Origin: UKL13-2 sp043768625
GTDB lineage: Bacteria > Pseudomonadota > Gammaproteobacteria > Burkholderiales > Usitatibacteraceae
Direction of reading: 5' to 3'
Length of the DNA stretch: 12,128 nucleotides
Assembly: GCA_043768625.1 (NCBI GenBank)
Contig: JAYVKG010000006.1
Span: forward strand, 1-12,128
Each line of letters opens with the position of its first letter. The stretch's first letter is position 1. The translations under genes were made by a program, and so were the position numbers. Shown here in pieces: positions 1-6,657 of this stretch. The notes beneath the pieces are model-generated. The model saw nothing but the letters and a program-made list of their open reading frames with translations. It did no database searches and was not told the DNA's origin.

Positions 1-672
1 GGCGGCCTGGGCAATCTGCATTTCAAATCCTCGACCAACCGCGCACCGCGCCAATTCACGCCGGGCGGCGAAGGCGAAACCAGGGAAATTTATTTCGAAT
101 TGAAAGTGCTCGCCGATGTCGGGCTGCTCGGCATGCCCAACGCCGGCAAATCGACTTTCATCCGGGCGGTGTCTGCCGCCCGTCCCAAGGTGGCCGACTA
201 TCCGTTCACCACCTTGCACCCCAATCTCGGGGTGGTACGGGTCAGCGATAACCGCAGTTTTGTGATCGCCGACGTTCCCGGCTTGATTGAGGGGGCCGCC
301 GAGGGCGCGGGATTGGGCCACCAGTTTCTTAAACACCTTCAACGCACAAACCTGTTGTTGCACCTGGTTGATATCGCCCCGTTCGACCCGGAAACCGATC
401 CGGTTAAAGAGGCCAAAGCAATCATTAACGAACTGAAAAAATATGAGCAGGCGCTGTACGACAAACCCCGCTGGCTGGTGCTGAACAAAGTGGACCTGGT
501 CGAAACCCCGGACGCCGAAAAACGCGTGAAAGCGATCATCAAAGGCCTGAAATGGAAGGGCCCGCACTTCACAATATCGGCGATGAAGAGCGATGGCTGC
601 AAAGAATTGACCTTCGCCATCATGGATCATCTCGATACCGTGCGCACCGCCGCAGCCGTCGACGCTGTGTAA
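1..672 (+). CDS. obgE: GTPase Obg/CgtA, 3' part (5' end outside window)
   Basis: Obg-family GTPase that associates with the 50S ribosomal subunit and acts in ribosome maturation and stress or growth control. The reading frame is open from base 1 and gives 223 residues. The first ~34 are the end of the glycine-rich Obg fold (GGLGNLHFKSSTNRAPRQF). The G domain follows: G1 P-loop GMPNAGKST (44-52), G2 switch region YPFTT (67-71), G3 DVPGLIEG (91-98), G4 NKVD (162-165) and G5 ISAMKSDG (192-199). The protein ends soon after the G domain with an alanine-rich tail, so the long acidic C-terminal extension of E. coli ObgE is absent. About 130-150 N-terminal residues lie upstream of the window. It is followed by proB on the same strand after about 75 bases, probably in one transcription unit. 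Family assignment is certain. Confidence 0.97.
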   Translation, partial: GGLGNLHFKSSTNRAPRQFTPGGEGETREIYFELKVLADVGLLGMPNAGKSTFIRAVSAARPKVADYPFTTLHPNLGVVRVSDNRSFVIADVPGLIEGAAEGAGLGHQFLKHLQRTNLLLHLVDIAPFDPETDPVKEAKAIINELKKYEQALYDKPRWLVLNKVDLVETPDAEKRVKAIIKGLKWKGPHFTISAMKSDGCKELTFAIMDHLDTVRTAAAVDAV

Positions 673-746
673 AATCGTATGCAAAGTCCAGTATTGGTGA
701 GGCTCTCCAAGGTTTTTGCGTTTGACAGCCGCGCCCCTCAACGAGT

Positions 747-1877
747 TTGCCAATGGGCTTGCCGCTGATGGCGCGCCAAGCCAGACGCATGGTGGTCAAG
801 ATCGGTTCCACGCTGATTACCAATCACGGCGCAGGTGTCGACCACGCGCTGATCAAAGTCTGGGTTGCACAAATCGCTGCCCTCAGCAAACGCGGGGTTG
901 AAGTTTTGCTGGTCTCCAGTGGTGCCATCGCCGAAGGCATGCAACGCCTCGGCTGGAAAACCCGCCCGCACCAGGTGAATCAGTTGCAGGCCGCCGCCGC
1001 CGTCGGCCAGATGGGATTGGTGCAGGTATACGAATCGTCCTTTCGCGAACACCGATTGAAAACCGCACAGGTACTGCTGACGCACGACGATCTGGCGGAC
1101 CGCACGCGTTACCTGAATGCGCGCTCAACACTAACCACCCTGCTTGCTTTGAACGTGATCCCGGTGATCAATGAAAACGATACCGTCGTCACCGACGAAA
1201 TCAAATTTGGTGACAACGATACGCTGGCCGCATTGGTCTGCAATGCCATCGACGCCGATACGCTTGTCATCCTGACCGATCAGCAGGGGCTGTTCAGTGC
1301 CGATCCGCGCAAGTTCGCGGCGGCAACGCTGATTAGGGAGGCCAAGGCCGGTGACCCGGCACTTGATACGATGGCGGGCGGCGCAGGGTCGTCGCTGGGA
1401 CGTGGCGGCATGTTGACCAAAGTGAGCGCCGCAAAAAAAGCCGCGCGTTCCGGTGCCACCACCATCATCGCGCACGGCCGTGAAACCGATGTGCTGCTGC
1501 GATTGCACGATGGCGAATCGATTGGCACGCGCTTGTCGGCGGACACCTTGAGCCTGCAGGCGAAAAAAACCTGGCTTCTTGGACACCTCAAAACCAGTGG
1601 ATCATTCATGCTGGACGCCGGTGCAGCCCGCGCGTTGATGCAGGGTGGAAAAAGCCTGCTGCCGATCGGCGTGACGGCGGTCAACGGTAGCTTCGAGCGT
1701 GGCGCGGTGGTGAGTTGCCTGTCCACTGACGGGGTTGAAATCGCCCGCGGATTGGTCAACTACCCATCGACTGAGTCGCAAAAAATCATGCGCCAGCCGA
1801 CCACCGCCATTGAAGCACTACTCGGCTATATCGCGGAGCCAGAATTGATTCACCGCGATAATCTGGTGTTGCTCTGA
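747..1877 (+). CDS. proB: Glutamate 5-kinase (proline biosynthesis)
   Basis: Phosphorylates L-glutamate with ATP to gamma-glutamyl phosphate, the first and normally proline-inhibited step of proline synthesis in the cytosol. Counting from base 747 (376 residues), the amino-acid kinase domain has VVKIGSTL (16-23), SSGAIAEG (57-64), the substrate-site INENDTV (141-147), FGDNDTLAALV (154-164) and GRGGMLTKVSAAKKA (218-232). A C-terminal PUA domain spans about 275-365, as in full-length ProB. The start is uncertain: TTG 747, ATG 753 and ATG 768 are all in frame, and none has a convincing Shine-Dalgarno. ATG 753 or 768 is more likely than the TTG, because the kinase core begins only at residue ~14. 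It lies between obgE and a Yip1-like gene with short gaps. proA is not in the window. Confidence 0.96.
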   Translation: MPMGLPLMARQARRMVVKIGSTLITNHGAGVDHALIKVWVAQIAALSKRGVEVLLVSSGAIAEGMQRLGWKTRPHQVNQLQAAAAVGQMGLVQVYESSFREHRLKTAQVLLTHDDLADRTRYLNARSTLTTLLALNVIPVINENDTVVTDEIKFGDNDTLAALVCNAIDADTLVILTDQQGLFSADPRKFAAATLIREAKAGDPALDTMAGGAGSSLGRGGMLTKVSAAKKAARSGATTIIAHGRETDVLLRLHDGESIGTRLSADTLSLQAKKTWLLGHLKTSGSFMLDAGAARALMQGGKSLLPIGVTAVNGSFERGAVVSCLSTDGVEIARGLVNYPSTESQKIMRQPTTAIEALLGYIAEPELIHRDNLVLL

Positions 1878-1945
1878 AGAGTCCGCTGGACGGCACTGGC
1901 CAATCACGCTATGGTTTGTCTCTTAATCCCATTGCGAGACCTCAA

Positions 1946-2521
1946 ATGATCCTTGTTGACCGCGTCAAAAATATCCTGTTGCAACCCAAGCAGGAATGGG
2001 TGGTCATCGACACCGAAACCACGAACACCAAAACGCTTTACACCACCTACGCCATGCTCTTGGCGGCGATACCGGCGGTAGCAGGCTTCATTGGCGGCTC
2101 AATCATTGGCTATGGCGCTTTCGGCGTTTCGTTCCGGGTGCCGATCGTGCAAGGCATTGCGGCAATGGTGATCAGTTACGCGCTCGCCCTGGGCGGTGTC
2201 TATGTGCTGGCGCTAATCATCGATGCGCTGGCGGTAAATTTCGGTGGCACCAAAAACATGAACCAGGCACTCAAGCTTGCCATCTATTCGGCCACCGCAT
2301 CATGGCTCGCCGGCATCTTTTCAATGGTTCCAGGCCTAAGTATTCTCGGCTTGCTTGGTTTATATAGCCTGTATCTTCTTTACACCGGATTGCCGGTATT
2401 GATGAAGGCACCGGACGACAAAGCCCTGACTTACACCATCGTCATCGTGGTCTGCGCAATCGTCATTGCGGTAGTGATCGGTGCCATTTCTGCCAGCGTG
2501 ATGGGCCTTCGAAACTTTTGA
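1946..2521 (+). CDS. Yip1-family multi-pass membrane protein
   Basis: A 191-residue integral membrane protein resembling the bacterial Yip1 domain family. No enzymatic role is known for these proteins and I do not assign one. The N-terminus (MILVDRVKNILLQPKQEW) is the short amphipathic lead with an LxPKQEW signature typical of the family. About five hydrophobic segments follow, near residues 33-57, 67-93, 111-126, 130-151 and 163-186. I chose ATG 1946 because it starts exactly at this conserved lead and has a purine-rich GCGAGA just upstream; an in-frame TTG at 1916 would add ten residues that do not look conserved. It is 68 bases after proB and ends 20 bases before a strong terminator, so it is probably the last gene of the obgE-proB unit. 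Confidence 0.8.
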   Translation: MILVDRVKNILLQPKQEWVVIDTETTNTKTLYTTYAMLLAAIPAVAGFIGGSIIGYGAFGVSFRVPIVQGIAAMVISYALALGGVYVLALIIDALAVNFGGTKNMNQALKLAIYSATASWLAGIFSMVPGLSILGLLGLYSLYLLYTGLPVLMKAPDDKALTYTIVIVVCAIVIAVVIGAISASVMGLRNF

Positions 2522-2541
2522 CCTGTTGCGGTGACGAATTG

Positions 2542-2572
2542 GCAAGGGGCGCAAATGCGCCCCTTGCTTTTT
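2542..2572 (+). terminator. Rho-independent terminator after the Yip1-like gene
   Basis: A perfect 11-bp stem (GCAAGGGGCGC / GCGCCCCTTGC) with a 4-base loop AAAT is followed directly by five T. It lies between the convergent Yip1-like gene and rppH. The T run is only on the plus strand, so it mainly stops rightward transcription and protects rppH from read-through. Confidence 0.9.
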
Positions 2573-2588
2573 GCGCAGACCGCATGGG

Positions 2589-3161
2589 CTAATCGAGGTG
2601 AATAATAACTTCCTGGGTGACCGCTGGCGCCGCTGCAAGGTTATTCTGGTGCGACCGCCAGTGTGGGTGGCGGCTACCGGTTCGCGGCACCGGTTCCAGA
2701 AAGCGCACCAGTTGGTTTAGCGCTTCTTTATACGAATCGCGCTTGAATTCAATCACCGAATCGAGCGGCACCCAATAGTCATGCCAGCGCCAGGCGTCGA
2801 ACTCGGGATGCGTGCTTGCCCGCAGCCGGATGTCGTGATCGCGGCCGACCAATCTGAGCAAATACCAGATCTGTTTCTGCCCTTTGTAAGTACCGCGCCA
2901 TTCACGCTTCACCCAATGGGTGGGCACGTTGTAGTGCAGCCAGCCTTTGGTGCGACCCAAAATACGCACGTGCTCGCGCAGTAAGCCCGTTTCTTCCTCG
3001 AGCTCGCGAAACATCGCGTCTTCAGGGCTTTCGTTTACCTTTATCCCCCCCTGCGGGAACTGCCACGCGTGCTCCTTGATGCGCTTGCCCCAAAACACCT
3101 CGTTCTTCGCATTGCAAAGGACGATGGCGACGTTTGGGCGATAACCGTCTCGGTCAATCAT
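2589..3161 (-). CDS. rppH: RNA pyrophosphohydrolase (Nudix hydrolase)
   Basis: RppH converts 5'-triphosphate mRNA ends to monophosphate, which opens the message to RNase E decay. The 190-residue protein begins MIDRDGYRPNVAIVL, a hallmark RppH N-terminus. It carries a complete Nudix box at residues 38-60: G38, E44, then R52-E53-L54-E55-E56-E57-T58-G59-L60, supplying the metal-binding glutamates. The segment around residues 31-39 (HAWQFPQGG) is also RppH-typical. The last ~30 residues are a low-complexity tail beyond the Nudix fold, of the kind often variable in this family. It is transcribed divergently from proS with a 146-base gap and convergently to the Yip1-like gene. The neighbourhood rppH-proS is one I know from betaproteobacteria. 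Confidence 0.96.
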   Translation of the reverse strand: MIDRDGYRPNVAIVLCNAKNEVFWGKRIKEHAWQFPQGGIKVNESPEDAMFRELEEETGLLREHVRILGRTKGWLHYNVPTHWVKREWRGTYKGQKQIWYLLRLVGRDHDIRLRASTHPEFDAWRWHDYWVPLDSVIEFKRDSYKEALNQLVRFLEPVPRTGSRHPHWRSHQNNLAAAPAVTQEVIIHLD

Positions 3162-3200
3162 GGCCCAAGCCCTTCCAATTCAAAAGTTAAAGTAATTCTT

Positions 3201-3245
3201 TCACAAATTGTGATATGTGACCAGCCATAAAGTTCGAATGGTCAC
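3201..3245. promoter_or_regulatory. Palindromes between divergent rppH and proS
   Basis: TCACAAATTGTGA (3201-3213) is a perfect 13-base palindrome. A second inverted repeat, GTGACC (3217-3222) and GGTCAC (3240-3245), follows 17 bases apart. Both lie in the shared upstream region of rppH and proS. They could form an operator for a dimeric regulator. No specific regulator is recognised, and 6-base arms can arise by chance. Confidence 0.3.
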
Positions 3246-3257
3246 GATCCGGCCGTG

Positions 3258-3263
3258 TAAAAT
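3258..3263 (+). promoter_or_regulatory. Candidate -10 box for proS
   Basis: TAAAAT (one mismatch to TATAAT), preceded by GTG, lies 45 bases upstream of the proS start. No good -35 is visible at 16-18 bases; the nearest partial match is TTCGAA at 3233-3238, 19 bases away. Assignment rests on position and the -10 match only. Confidence 0.35.
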
Positions 3264-3307
3264 ATCCGGCTACTCTCCAAAACATTTATAAAAATTGATT
3301 ATAAATC

Positions 3308-5071
3308 ATGCGTTTATCTAACTTTTTTTTATCCACGCTGCGCGAAGCGCCGGCCGACGCCGAGGTGGTTTCACAAAAACTGATGTTGCGCGCGGGCATG
3401 ATCAAAAAACTGGCGGCGGGTATCTATACCTACCTGCCGATGGGTCTTCGCTCGATCCGCAAGATCGAAAAAATCATTCGCGAGGAAATGAACGCAGCCG
3501 GTGCAGTAGAGCTACTCATGCCGGTCATCCAGCCTGCGGAACTATGGATGGAAACCAATCGGTGGCAGAAGTACGGCCCGGAGCTGATGCGCATCAAAGA
3601 CCGGCACGGGCGCGATTTCATCGTCCAGCCGACGTCCGAGGAGGCAATCACCGATATCGCGCGCAATGAAATTAAAAGCTACCGGCAATTGCCGGTGAAT
3701 TTTTATCACATCCAGACCAAATTCCGCGACGAACGACGGCCACGATTCGGTGTGATGCGGGGCCGTGAATTCACCATGAAAGATGCGTATTCCTTTGATC
3801 GCGACGAGGCCGGCGCCGGCAAGAGCTACGATGCCATGTTCGCGGCTTACCATCGCACTTTCACGCGCATGGGCCTTACCTTCCGTGCGGTCAAAGCCGA
3901 TACGGGCGCAATTGGTGGCTCGCGTTCGCACGAGTTTCAGGTCATCGCCGCTACCGGCGAAGACGCGATCGCCTATTGCCCGCAGTCCGATTACGCCGCC
4001 AACATCGAATTGGCAGAAGCGATGCCGCTGCTCACCGCCATTAAACCGCCCGCACAAGCGATGGTAAAAACGCCGACCCCCGGCAAAGCCAAATGCGAAG
4101 AGGTGGCGGCGTTACTTGATCTGCCGCTCACCCAGACGGTGAAATCGATCGTCCTGGCCACCGAAAAGTTCGACGCGCAAGGCAACCCAATGGCAGCCGA
4201 AATCTGGCTGTTGCTGTTGCGTGGCGATCATGATCTGAACGAAATCAAGGCCGGTAAAGTGGCCGGGCTCGACAAGGGCTTTCGGTTTGCCACGGAAAAC
4301 GAAATCGTCGACCATTTCGGCTGCAAGCCGGGCTACCTGGGGCCGCTCGGTTTGAAAAAACCGCTGCATCTCATCGTCGACCGCACGGTCGCCAACATGA
4401 GCGATTTTGTCACCGGTGCCAACGACGAACACTTTCACTACACTGGCGTCAACTGGGGCCGCGATCTGGCATTGCCGTCGCCGGCCGGCGTTGTTGATAT
4501 TCGTAACGTGGTCGCGGGAGATCCGTCGCCCGACGGCAACGGCGTGCTGGCGATTCAACGCGGTATCGAAGTGGGACATGTGTTTTATCTCGGCACCGTC
4601 TATTCCGCGCCGATGAAGGCGACTTTTCTTGACGAAAATGGCAAGCCTCAGCTGATGGAAATGGGCTGCTACGGCATCGGTGTAACGCGACTGCTGGGTG
4701 CCGCGATCGAGCAGCATCACGATGACAAAGGCATCATCTGGCCGGATGCAATCGCCCCGTTTGAAGTGGTGATCTGTCCGCTGGGTTACGACCGCAATGA
4801 AGCCGTCAGGGCCGCCGCCGACCGGCTCCACGCTGAGCTTATTGACGCGGGCATTGATGTGGTGCTTGACGATCGCGGCGAGCGCCCCGGCGTGATGTTC
4901 GCGGACTGGGAGCTGATCGGCGTGCCGCACCGCATTACGGTTGGCGACCGCGGACTGAAAGACAACAACGTCGAGTATCAGCATCGGCGCGATGAGAAAG
5001 CGACTGTGGTACCCGTACCAGTCATTGCGCACTTGGTGAAAAGTAAAATTGCCCGACTAACATCAGCGTAG
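3308..5071 (+). CDS. proS: Prolyl-tRNA synthetase (prokaryote type, with editing domain)
   Basis: Class II aminoacyl-tRNA synthetase that charges tRNA-Pro with proline. The 587 residues span the full length of the bacterial form (E. coli 572). Motif 1 lies at about 51-76. Motif 2 lies at 139-161 (FRDERRPRFG then GREFTMKDAY). Motif 3 lies at 450-465 (MEMGCYGIGVTRLLGA). The INS/YbaK-like editing domain, which removes mischarged alanine, sits at about 225-405 and keeps the key lysine (TVKS, K279). The anticodon-binding domain is at about 485-575. ATG 3308 begins with the conserved MRLSNFFLSTLREAP, which fixes the start despite an AT-rich upstream without a clear Shine-Dalgarno. proB and proS stand on either side of rppH, so proline synthesis and proline charging genes are neighbours but not in one operon. 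Confidence 0.98.
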   Translation: MRLSNFFLSTLREAPADAEVVSQKLMLRAGMIKKLAAGIYTYLPMGLRSIRKIEKIIREEMNAAGAVELLMPVIQPAELWMETNRWQKYGPELMRIKDRHGRDFIVQPTSEEAITDIARNEIKSYRQLPVNFYHIQTKFRDERRPRFGVMRGREFTMKDAYSFDRDEAGAGKSYDAMFAAYHRTFTRMGLTFRAVKADTGAIGGSRSHEFQVIAATGEDAIAYCPQSDYAANIELAEAMPLLTAIKPPAQAMVKTPTPGKAKCEEVAALLDLPLTQTVKSIVLATEKFDAQGNPMAAEIWLLLLRGDHDLNEIKAGKVAGLDKGFRFATENEIVDHFGCKPGYLGPLGLKKPLHLIVDRTVANMSDFVTGANDEHFHYTGVNWGRDLALPSPAGVVDIRNVVAGDPSPDGNGVLAIQRGIEVGHVFYLGTVYSAPMKATFLDENGKPQLMEMGCYGIGVTRLLGAAIEQHHDDKGIIWPDAIAPFEVVICPLGYDRNEAVRAAADRLHAELIDAGIDVVLDDRGERPGVMFADWELIGVPHRITVGDRGLKDNNVEYQHRRDEKATVVPVPVIAHLVKSKIARLTSA

Positions 5072-5237
5072 GTGAAACGCCGTAAAAGCAGCATCGACGC
5101 GCATTTCCGGGTAACAATGGCCTTAGTCCGGTGGATGCTTGGTTTGTTCAGCATAACTGTCGAAATTATTTACACATCGAACTTTCTGGATTTCCGCATT
5201 TTATTTAACCATCTAATTATAAACATGATTATTACGC
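5072..5237. other. AT-richer upstream region of the PEP-CTERM gene
   Basis: Together with the sigma-54 element and leader this forms the 228-base gap between proS and the PEP-CTERM gene. It is noticeably richer in A and T than the flanking genes. It is where an enhancer-type activator site would be expected. The sequence CGAA recurs in TGTCGAAA and ATCGAACT near 5158-5183, which is too little to call a site. No terminator for proS is visible. Confidence 0.4.
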
Positions 5238-5253
5238 AGGCACGTAAATTGCA
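5238..5253 (+). promoter_or_regulatory. Sigma-54 (RpoN) -24/-12 promoter of the PEP-CTERM gene
   Basis: AGGCACGTAAATTGCA matches the sigma-54 consensus TGGCACG-N4-TTGCA at every defined base except the first. The invariant GG (5239-5240) and GC (5251-5252) are separated by the required ten bases. Transcription would start near 5264, giving a ~36-base leader with the Shine-Dalgarno GGGAGA ahead of ATG 5300. Known context: PEP-CTERM/exosortase genomes often carry the PrsK/PrsR two-component pair, whose regulator is of the RpoN-activating type, so a sigma-54 promoter here fits. I could not identify an activator site upstream. Confidence 0.75.
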
Positions 5254-5299
5254 CCTGTCTGTTCATGGCCGTATTGCGCGGCATCACTGGGAGATAAAA

Positions 5300-5860
5300 A
5301 TGAATTTGTCGAAATTCTTGAGGCTGTCGGCGGCGGTCGGCGTAGCAATGACCGCATTTACCTTTGGCATGGGTCAGGCGGCAGCGACAGCGTTCACGTT
5401 CAGTTTTTCTTCGCCTCACGCAACTGGAAGCGGCGACCTGAATGCGATTTTAAACCCCGACGGATCGTATACCGCAATCAGTGGCTCAGGAACGCAAACC
5501 ATTGGCAGCAATACATACGATTTGACACTATTTTTTAATCCCGCAGGGACAGTTAGATCGAATTCTCCATCGGGAAGATTTGGTTACGACAACCAGTTGC
5601 TGCCATCCGCCGACCCGATGCTACTTATCAGCGGATTGTTGTTTCTTACGTCCTCCGGCGCCGAGGTAAACATTTGGGGTACCGGCCCTGGCGCTTATAC
5701 ATATGCTCAATGGCAAGCAAGTACCGGATATAACCCTCTCGAATCTGCTTCTTTCCGATTGACCCATGTTCCGGAACCAGCGTCCCTTACTTTGTTGGGC
5801 CTCGGTCTTTTCGGCTTGGCCGCAATACGCCGCAAAACAGGCAATCGCGCTAACACGTAA
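5300..5860 (+). CDS. PEP-CTERM sorting-signal exported protein
   Basis: A 186-residue exported protein of unknown function. Its N-terminus is a Sec signal peptide: basic MNLSKFLR, a hydrophobic core, and probable cleavage after the alanines near residue 28-31. The mature part is Ser/Gly/Thr-rich and cysteine-free, as is usual for these proteins. The C-terminus is a complete PEP-CTERM signal: VPEPAS (157-162), a hydrophobic segment TLLGLGLFGLAA (164-175) and basic RRK (177-179). This signal is recognised by an exosortase (EpsH type), which cleaves and transfers the protein to the envelope or exopolysaccharide matrix. The frame is open back to 5072, but ATG 5300 has a good Shine-Dalgarno (GGGAGA, 5289-5294), starts the signal peptide and lies just after a sigma-54 promoter. 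No exosortase gene is in the window. Confidence 0.9.
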   Translation: MNLSKFLRLSAAVGVAMTAFTFGMGQAAATAFTFSFSSPHATGSGDLNAILNPDGSYTAISGSGTQTIGSNTYDLTLFFNPAGTVRSNSPSGRFGYDNQLLPSADPMLLISGLLFLTSSGAEVNIWGTGPGAYTYAQWQASTGYNPLESASFRLTHVPEPASLTLLGLGLFGLAAIRRKTGNRANT

Positions 5861-5879
5861 GCGTATTCTGCATTTAATC

Positions 5880-5906
5880 AAGCCCGCTACGTGCGGGCTT
5901 TTTTTT
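5880..5906 (+). terminator. Rho-independent terminator after the PEP-CTERM gene
   Basis: Stem AAGCCCGC (5880-5887) / GCGGGCTT (5893-5900), loop TACGT, running into eight T (5899-5906). It lies 20 bases after the PEP-CTERM stop codon. The remaining bases up to 6041 hold no gene or recognisable signal. Confidence 0.92.
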
Positions 5907-6041
5907 GCCCTATGTCCCACACAGCGCAATTAAAAGGCTGTGGTCAGCGGTTTTCCCACGAATCACACCGGCATCGGGGCGCCGTCTGTCGCGGCTGCGG
6001 CTTCACCAATAACGTCGGACTTGTAGCGTTGTGGAAGCCCG

Positions 6042-6545
6042 CTAAATTTTCTCGCCGCGCACGACGCGCGAAAGCAATTCCTTCGTCACCGGGCCGGTCT
6101 TCTCAAACGCAACTTTGCCATCGGGACTGTAAATAATTGTCTTCGGTAGTCCCTTGACTTTGCCGAAGAATTTTTCGGTCGCATTGTTGCCCAGCACCAG
6201 CGGATAAGTGTGGCCCACTTTCTTGGCGAAGGCCTTGATCTTGCGGTCGTCGGCCTCGGTCGGCTTGTCGCCGTCGATCCAGTCGAGCGCCACCCCGACC
6301 ACCCGCACTTTGTCACCCTGGTTTTTTGCAAACGCGGCGATGTCGGGAATCTCTTTCACGCACGGCGCGCACCAGGTCGCCCAGAAATTGACCACCACCC
6401 ATTTGCCCTTCAGGTCGGCCAGCCGTTGCGGTTGACCGGTGGTGTCTTTCAATTCAAAGGCGGATACATTTATTGCCGAAAAAGCGAGAAGCGCTAGATA
6501 CATCAACGAGAGGTGGATTCGGGAGGCGGACAAGAAAAAGCGCAT
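6042..6545 (-). CDS. TlpA/ResA-like exported thioredoxin-fold protein
   Basis: A 167-residue periplasmic thiol:disulfide oxidoreductase of the TlpA/ResA/CcmG type. An N-terminal signal peptide or anchor (about residues 1-29, ending NVSA before FELKD) precedes a thioredoxin fold. The active site WATWCAPC has C59 and C62, and the conserved cis-proline is in GLPKT (P134). In this family the dithiol reduces disulfides in exported proteins, including apocytochromes c or copper-site proteins; the target here is not known. ATG 6545 was chosen because it opens the signal peptide and has AGGGA five bases ahead. The frame extends upstream to 6635, but those 30 residues do not look like a signal sequence. 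It is convergent to the PEP-CTERM gene and divergent from the 526-residue gene. Confidence 0.88.
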   Translation of the reverse strand: MRFFLSASRIHLSLMYLALLAFSAINVSAFELKDTTGQPQRLADLKGKWVVVNFWATWCAPCVKEIPDIAAFAKNQGDKVRVVGVALDWIDGDKPTEADDRKIKAFAKKVGHTYPLVLGNNATEKFFGKVKGLPKTIIYSPDGKVAFEKTGPVTKELLSRVVRGEKI

Positions 6546-6572
6546 GATGGTCCCTGTTAAAATTATTCCAGG

Positions 6573-6578
6573 ATAATA
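6573..6578 (-). promoter_or_regulatory. Candidate -10 box for the TlpA-like gene
   Basis: On the minus strand this reads TATTAT, one mismatch from consensus, and would place transcription start about 20 bases before the gene's ATG. The hexamer 17 bases upstream (GGCACA) is a poor -35. The call rests on the -10 match and position. Confidence 0.35.
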
Positions 6579-6657
6579 CGGGGCTTCGAGGCTATTGTGC
6601 CGATGACAGCCAGTACTCCGTTGACATCGTCGCATCCATAAAATTCACGGGGGATTC

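Noticed and set aside
722..750. TTGACA before proB as a -35 element
   Set aside because: No -10 at 16-18 bases, and the position would put the start inside the coding region.
4112..5032. 306-residue open frame on the minus strand inside proS
   Set aside because: Full overlap with an unambiguous prolyl-tRNA synthetase gene, and no recognisable domain.
5072..5299. N-terminal 76-residue extension of the PEP-CTERM protein
   Set aside because: It lacks a ribosome site at 5072, would bury the signal peptide internally, and overlaps a sigma-54 promoter.
5891..6136. 81-residue plus-strand frame with several Cys/His, resembling a zinc ribbon
   Set aside because: It starts inside the PEP-CTERM terminator, overlaps the TlpA-like gene and has no ribosome site. 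The CGQRF...CRGCGF pattern is probably chance.
6621..6644. TTGACA plus TAAAAT as a promoter for the 526-residue gene
   Set aside because: Both hexamers are good, but the spacer is only 12 bases, too short for sigma-70; start would also be almost on the Shine-Dalgarno.
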